NCBI RefSeq assembly: GCF_014270035.1
Contig: NZ_JACNEP010000001.1
Coordinates: 372,001-436,000, forward strand
Direction: 5' to 3'
Origin: Neptunicella marina
GTDB taxonomy: Bacteria > Pseudomonadota > Gammaproteobacteria > Enterobacterales > Alteromonadaceae
Length of the DNA stretch: 64,000 bases
Below the pieces are notes generated by a model. It did not search any database and was not told the origin of the DNA. It saw nothing but the letters and a program-made list of their open reading frames with translations. This document shows positions 45,019 to 52,309 of this stretch, piece by piece. Within the stretch, counting starts at the first letter, position 1; every line of letters begins with the position of its first letter. Position numbers and translations under genes: made by a program.

Positions 45019-46010
45019 TGCCATTTAACAAGTTGCTGTTGTCGCAGCGCAAAAGGCGTGCTTTGGGAGGTATGCAGACAGTTATGAATGGATTAGAAAA
45101 AATTGAATTCCTAGATAACATTGGATCAGAGCTTCAGTCTAGGATGACCTTTTCTGATATTGATACATATTTCCGAGGGTATGGCGTTCCAACACAGGAC
45201 GATTATCCTCACAATAGCAAAAGAGCATACGCAAAAGATATGCTTGCTAATGTAGATGATGAGTTACTTTTTAAAATTGCGGATGAACTAGGAATAATAG
45301 AAGTTCCAAATAGCTCGACTTCGGCTAAGGATGTCAGTTTTTGGAAAGCAGGACACTTCCGGCTTTTTCTTAGCCACTTGGCTTCGTTTAAGGTTCAAAC
45401 ATCTCATCTTCAAACGGCTCTCAGAAAATATGCTATATCGAGTTTTGTTGCTCATGAAGATATTGAGCCAACCAAGGAATGGCAAAATGAAATTGAGGCT
45501 GGTTTGCGTACAATGGACGCTATAGCGGCCATTCTTATGCCAGGCTTTCAAGAAAGTAAATGGTGCGATCAAGAAGTTGGAGTTGCAGTCGGTCGTGATG
45601 TCTTAGTAATTCCGATTCGCAAAGGGCAGGATCCCTACGGATTTATAGGGAAGTATCAAGGCATTCAGGCGAAAGGAAAAACAATAGGTGAAGTAGCTGA
45701 GGCTGTATTCAAAACTTTAGTAAAATCGCCCAAAACCAGAAATAAGATACTAGTTGCGTTATCTGGTGCAATTGCAAATGCAACTACTAGCGAGGAGGCA
45801 ATTGAAAAGGTTTTAATCTTCAACTCTTTAGATGGCGTCCCATCAGAAATCCTGGAAAATCTAAAGCAGCAGGTTGTTGACAATAGCCGTCTTACAGAAT
45901 CCAAGGAATTTGTCGATAATCTGAACATGATGCTTAGCAAATTCAATGTTAAGAAACTTACGATTGGAAAAACAGAACAGGAAGCTGAATGGGATGATAT
46001 TCCGTTCTAG
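45018..46010 (+). CDS. TIR-domain protein, putative NADase effector
   Basis: A 330-residue protein. The TIR domain (about 112-235) opens FRLFLSH, has the loop FVAHEDIEPTKEWQNEI, DAIAAILMPGF and SKWCDQEVGVAVGRDVLVIPI; Glu186 in WCDQE is at the catalytic position of NAD-cleaving TIR domains. Residues about 20-100 form an N-terminal helical domain (FSDIDTYFRGYGV, SKRAYAKDML, IADELGI) resembling those before TIR or AbiJ-type domains; the C-terminal 90 residues are helical. Start ATG 45018 overlaps the preceding stop (TAATG). It shares integron cassette 2 with the small membrane gene. An abortive anti-phage role is inferred from the TIR family, not shown. Confidence 0.87.
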   Translation: MPFNKLLLSQRKRRALGGMQTVMNGLEKIEFLDNIGSELQSRMTFSDIDTYFRGYGVPTQDDYPHNSKRAYAKDMLANVDDELLFKIADELGIIEVPNSSTSAKDVSFWKAGHFRLFLSHLASFKVQTSHLQTALRKYAISSFVAHEDIEPTKEWQNEIEAGLRTMDAIAAILMPGFQESKWCDQEVGVAVGRDVLVIPIRKGQDPYGFIGKYQGIQAKGKTIGEVAEAVFKTLVKSPKTRNKILVALSGAIANATTSEEAIEKVLIFNSLDGVPSEILENLKQQVVDNSRLTESKEFVDNLNMMLSKFNVKKLTIGKTEQEAEWDDIPF

Positions 46011-46016
46011 ATACGC

Positions 46017-46076
46017 ACATAACGAGACGGTCAAGTAAGGACGCAGCAAACTGTGCCGCTTAGCTTGGCGTTATGT
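46017..46076 (+). other. attC site 2 (60 bp)
   Basis: R'' ACATAAC (46017-46023) and R' GTTATGT (46070-46076) are exact complements. Inner arms GTCAAGTAAGGACGC and GCCGCTTAGCTTGGC pair with unpaired bases, giving a classic 59-base-element form. It follows the TIR gene stop by six bases. Confidence 0.93.
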
Positions 46077-46077
46077 A

Positions 46078-46416
46078 ATGATGGTGGATAGTAAATACGC
46101 TGTGAGATTACAAACAAAATACAACTTATATTTAAGTTTTTTATTTATTGCCGCCCTTGGTATTTTTTACGTAGTGTGGGACTTGTTGTATTCATTATTT
46201 CACGTTTTAGGAATCGAAAAATATGCTTCAGGAGAACCTGGTGAAAGTCTTAATATATTTGATTATGTATATTTGATTTCACTTGTTTTAACGTTTCTTG
46301 TCTCTTATTTAGCTACGGCATTGGCAGTTGGTATCTTTAATAACTGGACTGTAAAACAAACTTTAGACAGGCTTGTCAATTTCAAAAATATTCCAGCTCA
46401 TTGGTATAAACAATGA
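46078..46416 (+). CDS. Small membrane protein of cassette 3
   Basis: A 112-residue protein with hydrophobic segments at about 16-42 and 62-90 and a short basic C-terminal tail (NFKNIPAHWYKQ). No family was recognised. Its first ATG is only one base after the attC2 core (another ATG follows directly at 46081), so the usual room for a ribosome site is lacking; a leaderless or weakly translated start is possible. An incomplete attC begins three bases after its stop. Confidence 0.65.
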   Translation: MMVDSKYAVRLQTKYNLYLSFLFIAALGIFYVVWDLLYSLFHVLGIEKYASGEPGESLNIFDYVYLISLVLTFLVSYLATALAVGIFNNWTVKQTLDRLVNFKNIPAHWYKQ

Positions 46417-46503
46417 CGACCTAACAAACTTTTTAGAGTGGAAAATCAATCAAAGTGGTCAGGGCTAATTATTTTGAATAAAAAAAGTGAATTAAAATTG
46501 TCA

Positions 46504-46590
46504 GTAACTCCTAAAAGCTAAACAACAACTTAGCTTTTTTGTTTTTCAGTGACTCTGACTTTTAACCAGAAACGAGCTGGCTTTTGAATA
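46504..46590 (+). repeat. Dispersed repeat, copy A
   Basis: Pattern: GTAACTCCTAAAAGCTAA, terminator stem, then TTTTCAGTGACTCTGACTTT, CCAGAAACGAGCTGGCTTTT and GAAT. Copies B, C and D share the same order. Confidence 0.72.
46513..46540 (+). terminator. Terminator after the cassette cluster
   Basis: AAAAGCTAA (46513-46521) and TTAGCTTTT (46530-46538) with an eight-base loop and T run; it forms the head of repeat copy A. Confidence 0.75.
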
Positions 46591-46641
46591 ATCATGCTTA
46601 ATGTTAACGTCGATTAAAATAACAAATAACCACATACGAAA

Positions 46642-47403
46642 ATGACATTAACAAAACTCACCAGCGCCATAATCTTATTACCTTTGACAATTTTATTGAC
46701 CAGTTGCGCTTCTACACAAAAACCTGACCCCGTGCCAAATGCAATTGACCTTTATCTGGCCGATTTACATAAAACTGAGCAACGCGGTGGTTCATTGTAT
46801 TGTGAAAAGGACGAGGACAATCATCAATTTAAGAGTTGTGAAGCGTTTAACCAACTTAAACAACAAGGCTGTTATGGCAATTCAACTTACGCTATGAGCG
46901 TTGAACTGAACTATGAAAGATTATGCAATCAAATCGATAGATTAAAAAATGCCAAACTAACCAAGGTAAATTATTTTGACTTGTCATCACCCAATTGGTG
47001 GCAGGCTATTCCAGCTGAAATTATTCCCATGTCGGGCGGTATTTATAGCGATGACTCATGGAAAATCGCACAGCAAAACAGACAAAAACTTGTATCAGGC
47101 AAACAACTTGGTGAGCTTAATTTATCAAATACCTCAAGCGATACAGCAACGCTTGAACTGATATTAGCGACAGATAAACAAGCCTGTGGTGAGATAAATG
47201 ATACCTTCAATTTATCGGTAAAACTGGTTGCCGATTTTGATAATGACGGCATCGCTGAATTACTGCTACAAGGCTATCGAGTTGACCGTTCAGACACTTG
47301 CAGATTAGGCAGCGGCAATAGCCTTGGAGCAGGCTTTACTGCGATGATTAAAAAGCCCGCTGAAAACGCACCGATTGAAATTTCGCCTTTCCCTGCAAAC
47401 TAG
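46642..47403 (+). CDS. Hypothetical lipoprotein
   Basis: A 253-residue protein beginning MTLTKLTSAIILLPLTILL with lipobox LTSC at about 19-22, so an exported lipoprotein. Five further Cys in the mature part (YCEKDEDN, SCEAF, GCYGN, LCNQ, ACGEI and DTCRL among them) suggest disulfides. A short loop DFDNDGIAELLL resembles an FG-GAP/EF-type segment. No family was recognised. It lies between repeat copies A and B, beyond the last cassette remnant, and has its own terminator, so it may be another acquired gene. Confidence 0.72.
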   Translation: MTLTKLTSAIILLPLTILLTSCASTQKPDPVPNAIDLYLADLHKTEQRGGSLYCEKDEDNHQFKSCEAFNQLKQQGCYGNSTYAMSVELNYERLCNQIDRLKNAKLTKVNYFDLSSPNWWQAIPAEIIPMSGGIYSDDSWKIAQQNRQKLVSGKQLGELNLSNTSSDTATLELILATDKQACGEINDTFNLSVKLVADFDNDGIAELLLQGYRVDRSDTCRLGSGNSLGAGFTAMIKKPAENAPIEISPFPAN

Positions 47404-47438
47404 TTAAAGAACTAATCGTAATGTCAAATCACATTATC

Positions 47439-47545
47439 ACTAACTCCCAAAAGCCAAGCTCCGCTTGGCTTTTTCCTTTCAGCGATTCTGGCATTTAGCC
47501 AAAAACAAGCTGGCTTTCGAATGGCCGAACACGACTTTCGGCCTT
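47439..47545 (+). repeat. Dispersed repeat, copy B
   Basis: Pattern: CTAACTCCCAAAAGCCAAGC, stem, then TTTCAGCGATTCTGGCATTT, CAAAAACAAGCTGGCTTTCG and a hairpin GGCCGAA/TTCGGCC at 47523-47543. It is the fullest copy and joins copies A and D. Confidence 0.75.
47449..47474 (+). terminator. Terminator after the hypothetical lipoprotein gene
   Basis: AAAAGCCAAGC - TCC - GCTTGGCTTTT, an 11-bp perfect stem and T run; head of repeat copy B. Confidence 0.85.
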
Positions 47546-47664
47546 GGGCGATATGGATGTCGCACGAAAAAACAATGGCAGGCTGTAAAACGTTGTTGTA
47601 CGGATGTGGGCGCTGCCAGTTGTAATAGGTCATTGGTGGAATGAGCAGTTTCCGTGTCTTATCT

Positions 47665-48561
47665 TTATATTTGCGCTAGCAGGTAATCCAGTTGCTCTAT
47701 CACGGTTTCAGGTTCCACATAATGAATATAGTGATTATCCGTTTTTGAAAAAACAACTCGAATGTTTGTTGAAAGTTTGTGCATATCGGCAATTGCTTTA
47801 AGGTAGCTATCTCTTGTACGTTCCCAAACTTTTGGGAGACGTTGTTTAAAACTACTGTTATTGGGGTCCCAAATCCCATTTTTAGCCCATAATAAAACGT
47901 AAGGTTTATCGCCGAAGTCTTGTGTCTTTTTTATAATCGATTCATTCATTTTTATATCGATAAAAGCCTTATTTTTACCAGGATCATCCCAGTATTTAAA
48001 ATCTTCTTTCAGTCTTGCTGACTCCCACTCTCCTTCATAACTTTCCGTGTTCAAGTGCCACCTATTTACTCTGTTAAACCACATACCATATTGGCTTGGA
48101 TCTATCAGCAAAATAGCTTTTACATCATCTGGATACAGATGATTGTATGCTTTTACAGGATAGGAACCATATGAATGCCCAACCATAATATAAGGAGGAT
48201 TAACATTGGCATTGTTTAATACTTTTTTTAACCGGTGACTCATATCATTGATATTATTTGCATGCTTTAATTTATCGCTTTTACCGGTATGCGCTCTGTC
48301 ATAAATGCAGATTCTATTCTTTGACTGGATATTGTCGATAATTGCATTCCAATGCCCCTGGGAACCATAATCACCTAATCCTGAATGAACAATTATCGTA
48401 GGTGATTGATTACCATAACATGCTAAATGCAGCTTTGCGTCTCCGGCATCGAACATTCCTATCAGTGGTTTTTGTGGTTCTGCGGCTATAACACTTCTAA
48501 AAATTATAGTTCCAATAACAGTTAAAAAAATCCAATACTTAAGATACTTCACTAGAGTCAT
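47665..48561 (-). CDS. Alpha/beta hydrolase, exported
   Basis: A 298-residue hydrolase. ATG 48561 gives MTLVKYLKYWIFLTVIGTII, a signal peptide or anchor; a longer frame upstream is less likely. The fold shows the oxyanion region VHSGLGDYGSQGHW, YDRAHTGKSD, nucleophile Ser in VGHSYGSYPV, acid Asp in AILLIDPSQ or nearby, and C-terminal His in DNHYIHYVEP. Substrate is unknown. Codon use and the AT-rich sequence differ from the liu region, in line with the accessory character of 43.5-48.9 kb. Confidence 0.85.
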   Translation of the reverse strand: MTLVKYLKYWIFLTVIGTIIFRSVIAAEPQKPLIGMFDAGDAKLHLACYGNQSPTIIVHSGLGDYGSQGHWNAIIDNIQSKNRICIYDRAHTGKSDKLKHANNINDMSHRLKKVLNNANVNPPYIMVGHSYGSYPVKAYNHLYPDDVKAILLIDPSQYGMWFNRVNRWHLNTESYEGEWESARLKEDFKYWDDPGKNKAFIDIKMNESIIKKTQDFGDKPYVLLWAKNGIWDPNNSSFKQRLPKVWERTRDSYLKAIADMHKLSTNIRVVFSKTDNHYIHYVEPETVIEQLDYLLAQI

Positions 48562-48804
48562 CCATTTGATATTGTAAAGATTACATTTGTAATCATAATG
48601 TATGAACAGACTAAAGATCAATCTGGTTTATAAATTAACAAAAATAATAGGGCGGAGTCTGAGGGTTCCCTGGTTAATATAAAACGCAGGCGCTAAGGCT
48701 GGCGTTGTCTGGCTGTTACTGAATTAATACGAGCCGTCAACAAAGGCGGCTAAATCATCTTTGATGTCTAACTGTGAGCATAGTTAACTTAAACCACTTT
48801 GATT

Positions 48805-48858
48805 AACGCCTAAAGTCAAGCAACAGCTTAGCTTTCTGTGACTCTGACTTTAGTCAAC
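48805..48858 (+). repeat. Dispersed repeat, copy C (partial)
   Basis: AACGCCTAAAGTCAAGC, CTTAGCTTT, then TGTGACTCTGACTTTAGTC: the first half of the repeat seen at copies A and B, more diverged. Confidence 0.55.
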
Positions 48859-48859
48859 A

Positions 48860-50182
48860 TCAAACTATTGCAGAATCATCCACCTGCTGACATGTTTTAA
48901 AACTGTTGACTGTTTTATCCAGCTGATTGGCAACACCATGCAAACCGTTGACTATCTTGCCATTGGTATCAGCTTGCTGTTGAACCTGTTTCGACAAGTC
49001 AGTAATACGGTGAACATTTTGATTGATATCATTGATTACCATGCTTTGTTCTTCTGTCGCAGCAGAAACCTGCAGATTTGAAGCCATGACGCGTTCAAAT
49101 TTACTGTTCAGCACGTCAAATTGCTGAGTATTCTCATTCAACATGGTAACCATACTTCTTACTTCTGCCTCAGAGTGCTGCATATTGTGTACAGCAGACT
49201 CAGACACCGTTTTAAGGGCGGATATCATTGTTTCAATTTCCTGAGTACTTTGCTGTGTTCTCGCTGCCAGATTACGCACTTCATCCGCAACAACGGCAAA
49301 CCCCCGACCTTGTTCCGCAGCGCGCGCCGCTTCAATTGCCGCATTAAGTGCCAATAAATTGGTTTGCTCTGCAATACCCTGAATGGTGGTAATAATGCTA
49401 TTAATCTTTTCCACCTGAGAGCCTAATTCCACCACTTCTTTTGCGGATTGAGACATCCGCAGGTTAAGTTTGTCCATGTCGCTCATCACAGTGCGATAAT
49501 TACAGTTCATCTGACTACTTTGCTCACTGACTTCCTGAACTTCAGAACTCGCTGACTGAACGCTTTGGGTTATCTCTTTAGCTGATGCCTGTAATTGATT
49601 GATGGCAGTCGCAACGTTATGCATATTGTCATTAACATGATTGATGCACTCCATTGTTGACGACGTCCGGCCCATAAGGTCATCAGCATTGCCAGCCACT
49701 TTGGTACTGGAAGAGCGAATGTCATTCATCACATCTTCTATATTAACCATCATTTGGTTAAGTGACTGAGCCAGAGTGCCCAGTTCATTATTGACATCCA
49801 GTTGCAACCTGTAGTCCAGACCGGTTTGAGGGTCGGCCATTGTTGTAATTTGATGTATCAGACTATCCACTTTTGACATTATCTGACGTACAAGGAAAAA
49901 ACCGCCGGCAACCAGGCTAGCCATCAGAATAAGGATAACGAATATCGCTTTTGTGGTTACATCCACCTTTTTTAACCGACCGAATTCAGCAAATTTCTGC
50001 TCCAACGAGGTTTCTGACAATGTCGATACATCATTCATACGAACAAATGCTGCAGATTCCTTAGCCTGTTGAGTAATGATTTTACTCATGTCAGTCAGTG
50101 CGGCGGTTATTATAATGCAGGTAAGGATCAGTGCAGGCAGAATGGCAACTAAGGTTAATTGGGTACGAATTGATAACTTCAT
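48860..50182 (-). CDS. Methyl-accepting chemotaxis protein with tiny outer domain
   Basis: A 440-residue chemoreceptor. Helix 1 (about 8-30) and helix 2 (about 77-100) enclose only about 45 residues, too few for a normal ligand domain. HAMP follows (about 98-155), then the signalling coiled coil with the highly conserved tip [20 protein letters not shown] and [15 protein letters not shown]. It probably senses something inside, in the membrane, or via a partner. ATG 50182 has a normal N-terminus with basic residues. It is a lone gene beside repeat copy C. Confidence 0.93.
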   Translation of the reverse strand: MKLSIRTQLTLVAILPALILTCIIITAALTDMSKIITQQAKESAAFVRMNDVSTLSETSLEQKFAEFGRLKKVDVTTKAIFVILILMASLVAGGFFLVRQIMSKVDSLIHQITTMADPQTGLDYRLQLDVNNELGTLAQSLNQMMVNIEDVMNDIRSSSTKVAGNADDLMGRTSSTMECINHVNDNMHNVATAINQLQASAKEITQSVQSASSEVQEVSEQSSQMNCNYRTVMSDMDKLNLRMSQSAKEVVELGSQVEKINSIITTIQGIAEQTNLLALNAAIEAARAAEQGRGFAVVADEVRNLAARTQQSTQEIETMISALKTVSESAVHNMQHSEAEVRSMVTMLNENTQQFDVLNSKFERVMASNLQVSAATEEQSMVINDINQNVHRITDLSKQVQQQADTNGKIVNGLHGVANQLDKTVNSFKTCQQVDDSAIV

Positions 50183-50320
50183 GAATAACTCGTCTAATGG
50201 CTTATAGTTAGAATAATCTGCAGATTAGAACGACATAACCCTGATTTAATTACAAAATATACAGCAAAGATCAACACGCTCTAAGTAATATAAAAACCCT
50301 CGCCAACAAACATAAAAATA

Positions 50321-50851
50321 TTGAGTAACACAGTGTTATACCTTCGCTCCCCTGCTCCCAGCGACATCAAAATCTTAAAACAACTTTATGCAGCGAGTAG
50401 CTCTTTACATCAGCCATGGAGTTATGCGCCGACTGACTTTGAACAATTTATACAGGACGAAGGGCGTTATCTGTTGTGCCTGAAAGTGGACGATTCAATT
50501 ATTGGGACATTTCATATTTCCGGCATCGTACGGGGTTATTTTCAGTCCGCGTATTTAGGCTTTGAGGTGTTTGCGCCTTATCAGGGTAAAGGGTTTATGA
50601 AACCGGGCTTACAGCTGTTAATAAAAGAAGCCTTTGAAACCCTTAATTTGCATCGGCTTGAAGCCAATATTCAACCAGAAAATAGTGCATCGACTAAGTT
50701 GGTATCGGGTGCAGGTTTTGTGAAAGAAGGCTTTTCAAAGCAATATTTAAATATTGGTGGCAAAGGCTGGAAAGATCATGAACGCTGGGCATTGCTCAAT
50801 ACTCATTGGCAATCAAATGGTAAAACTAAAATTGGTAATACTGCTAGTTAA
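50321..50851 (+). CDS. GNAT-family N-acetyltransferase (RimJ/RimL type)
   Basis: A 176-residue acetyltransferase. LRSPAPSDIKILKQLY starts the fold; the acetyl-CoA site is in YQGKGFMKPGLQLLI, and LHRLEANIQPENSASTKL and GFVKEGFSKQYLNI complete the RimJ/RimL pattern. Members acetylate ribosomal protein N-termini or other amines; the substrate here is open. The start is uncertain: TTG 50321 or GTG 50333, neither with a clear ribosome site. Confidence 0.87.
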   Translation: MSNTVLYLRSPAPSDIKILKQLYAASSSLHQPWSYAPTDFEQFIQDEGRYLLCLKVDDSIIGTFHISGIVRGYFQSAYLGFEVFAPYQGKGFMKPGLQLLIKEAFETLNLHRLEANIQPENSASTKLVSGAGFVKEGFSKQYLNIGGKGWKDHERWALLNTHWQSNGKTKIGNTAS

Positions 50852-50923
50852 AAAAAGCATTCTAAATTAAGACAACCAGCATTAACGTTTAATTAACACA
50901 ATATATAAGTTAATGGTTTATTT

Positions 50924-52309
50924 ATGTTTTTTGGGCGAGTTCACCGATTTATTCCAAGGGTTGTTACATGTATTTTCGCATTGGCCAGTATCGCAGCCTG
51001 CAACCCTGCATCACAAAGTAGCGCCTCACCCAAACAAGATAACCCGCTTTCATCTAAACCCAGGCTAGCTAAAAACCTTATTAGAGTAGAGTTCGACCAT
51101 CGCATAAAACCAGTAACACATGTAGCCTCTGGCGCTTTATATGGTGTGGTTGAACATATCCCCGAAGATTTACAACAATTAGTAACGCCCTTGCAACCCA
51201 GTACCTATTTGCAACCGGCTCTTGCAGGTAAAGATGCACAACAGCCTTACGGCAATGCGGTTGCGGTAGCTGAACGATTGACAAATGTCAGCGATGCCAA
51301 AGTAACAATTAGGCTGGCAGATGTATTGCCCGGCTGGCCATACGAATGGACAAATTGGCAGCAATGGCAAAGCAAAGTGATGCAGGTTATTAATTCACGC
51401 CAGCATTCCAACAGCAATAACTACTATGGCTATGAAATTTGGAATGAACCCGATGTGACCTGGCAAGCGAAAAATGGTCAGTTTAATCGTGATGTATGGC
51501 TAAAAACTTACCAGCTATTAAAGCAACATGATCCTCAGCAAGCGATTATAGGTCCTTCATTTGCGGTATATGAACAACAAAAAATGCGCGAATTCCTGCT
51601 TTTTTGTAAGCAATACAACTGCTTGCCTGATGTCATTTCCTGGCATCAATTACAAGGTGTGGAAAGCGTGGCGACGAATGTCGCTAATTACCGCGCAACT
51701 GAGAAAGAATTAGGAATAGCGGCCAAACGATTGAGTATTAACGAGTATTCTCACGATACACACGAATATGAGGGAGCACCTGGTGTATCCGTGCCTTTTA
51801 TTGCCAAGTTTGAGCGTCATGGCGTGGAGAGTGCCAATATATCATGGTGGTTCCCTGCTCTCCCCGGTCGATTAGGTAGTTTACTTACGGCTAATAATCA
51901 GAAAAATGGAGGCTGGTGGTTATATAAATGGTATGGCGATATGCAAGGAGACATGGTTAAAACAGTTCCACCCGATGATAACAGTGATGGTCTGGACGCC
52001 TTTGCGAATATCGACCTGCTCAATAATTCAGCGAGCATTGTGCTGGGCGGCAATTTTACCGGCACCGCCAGTGTTAACATTAGTGGATTGCCACAAGCCT
52101 TTGGTGACACAATTTTAGTAAAAACTGAACATGTTGTTTGGGACAGTAAAGAAAGTCCGGTTAATCAAACGATAACGGATTCAGTAAAAACCTATGACAT
52201 TGAACAAGGCGAAATAAAGCTGGATGTCGTTGTAGAAAATGCGTTGTGGGGTTATCGACTGCAGCTAACACCACAAAAAAACACTAATTTACACAACGTT
52301 AGAAGCTAA
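50924..52309 (+). CDS. Clan GH-A glycoside hydrolase lipoprotein (GH39-like)
   Basis: A 461-residue secreted lipoprotein: N-terminal hydrophobic signal ends in the lipobox IAAC (Cys26). The TIM-barrel part (about 60-350) has EIWNEPDVTW with probable acid/base Glu175 and LSINEYSHDT with probable nucleophile Glu274, the arrangement of clan GH-A retaining glycosidases such as GH39. A beta domain follows (about 360-455). Relatives are often annotated as arabinofuranosidase- or GH39-like. Substrate, probably a marine polysaccharide, is inference. It ends four bases into the convergent hybrid kinase gene. No other polysaccharide-use genes are next to it. Confidence 0.78.
   Translation: MFFGRVHRFIPRVVTCIFALASIAACNPASQSSASPKQDNPLSSKPRLAKNLIRVEFDHRIKPVTHVASGALYGVVEHIPEDLQQLVTPLQPSTYLQPALAGKDAQQPYGNAVAVAERLTNVSDAKVTIRLADVLPGWPYEWTNWQQWQSKVMQVINSRQHSNSNNYYGYEIWNEPDVTWQAKNGQFNRDVWLKTYQLLKQHDPQQAIIGPSFAVYEQQKMREFLLFCKQYNCLPDVISWHQLQGVESVATNVANYRATEKELGIAAKRLSINEYSHDTHEYEGAPGVSVPFIAKFERHGVESANISWWFPALPGRLGSLLTANNQKNGGWWLYKWYGDMQGDMVKTVPPDDNSDGLDAFANIDLLNNSASIVLGGNFTGTASVNISGLPQAFGDTILVKTEHVVWDSKESPVNQTITDSVKTYDIEQGEIKLDVVVENALWGYRLQLTPQKNTNLHNVRS

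Larger units (their letters stand above)
44082..46425 (+). mobile_element. Integron-type cassette cluster without integrase (CALIN-like)
   Basis: Three cassettes in one direction. Core GTTAGCC (44082-44088) opens cassette 1, and its own attC begins with the exact complement GGCTAAC (44591-44597), as required when a cassette circle recombines. attC1 ends at GTTAAAT (44685-44691), attC2 covers 46017-46076, and a third R'' box ACCTAAC at 46419-46425 has no matching right end, so the array is cut there. Genes in it are more AT-rich than neighbours and of unrelated types. No intI gene is in the window. Calling this a CALIN follows the accepted term for attC clusters lacking an integrase. Confidence 0.85.

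Noticed and set aside
45018-46010. Complete Thoeris system
   Set aside because: A TIR protein is present but no ThsA-like SIR2/SLOG or other NAD-sensing effector gene is near it.
44082-46425. Integron integrase gene or attI site
   Set aside because: No tyrosine recombinase is encoded anywhere in the window, and the 100 bases before 44082 show no clear attI or left attC box.
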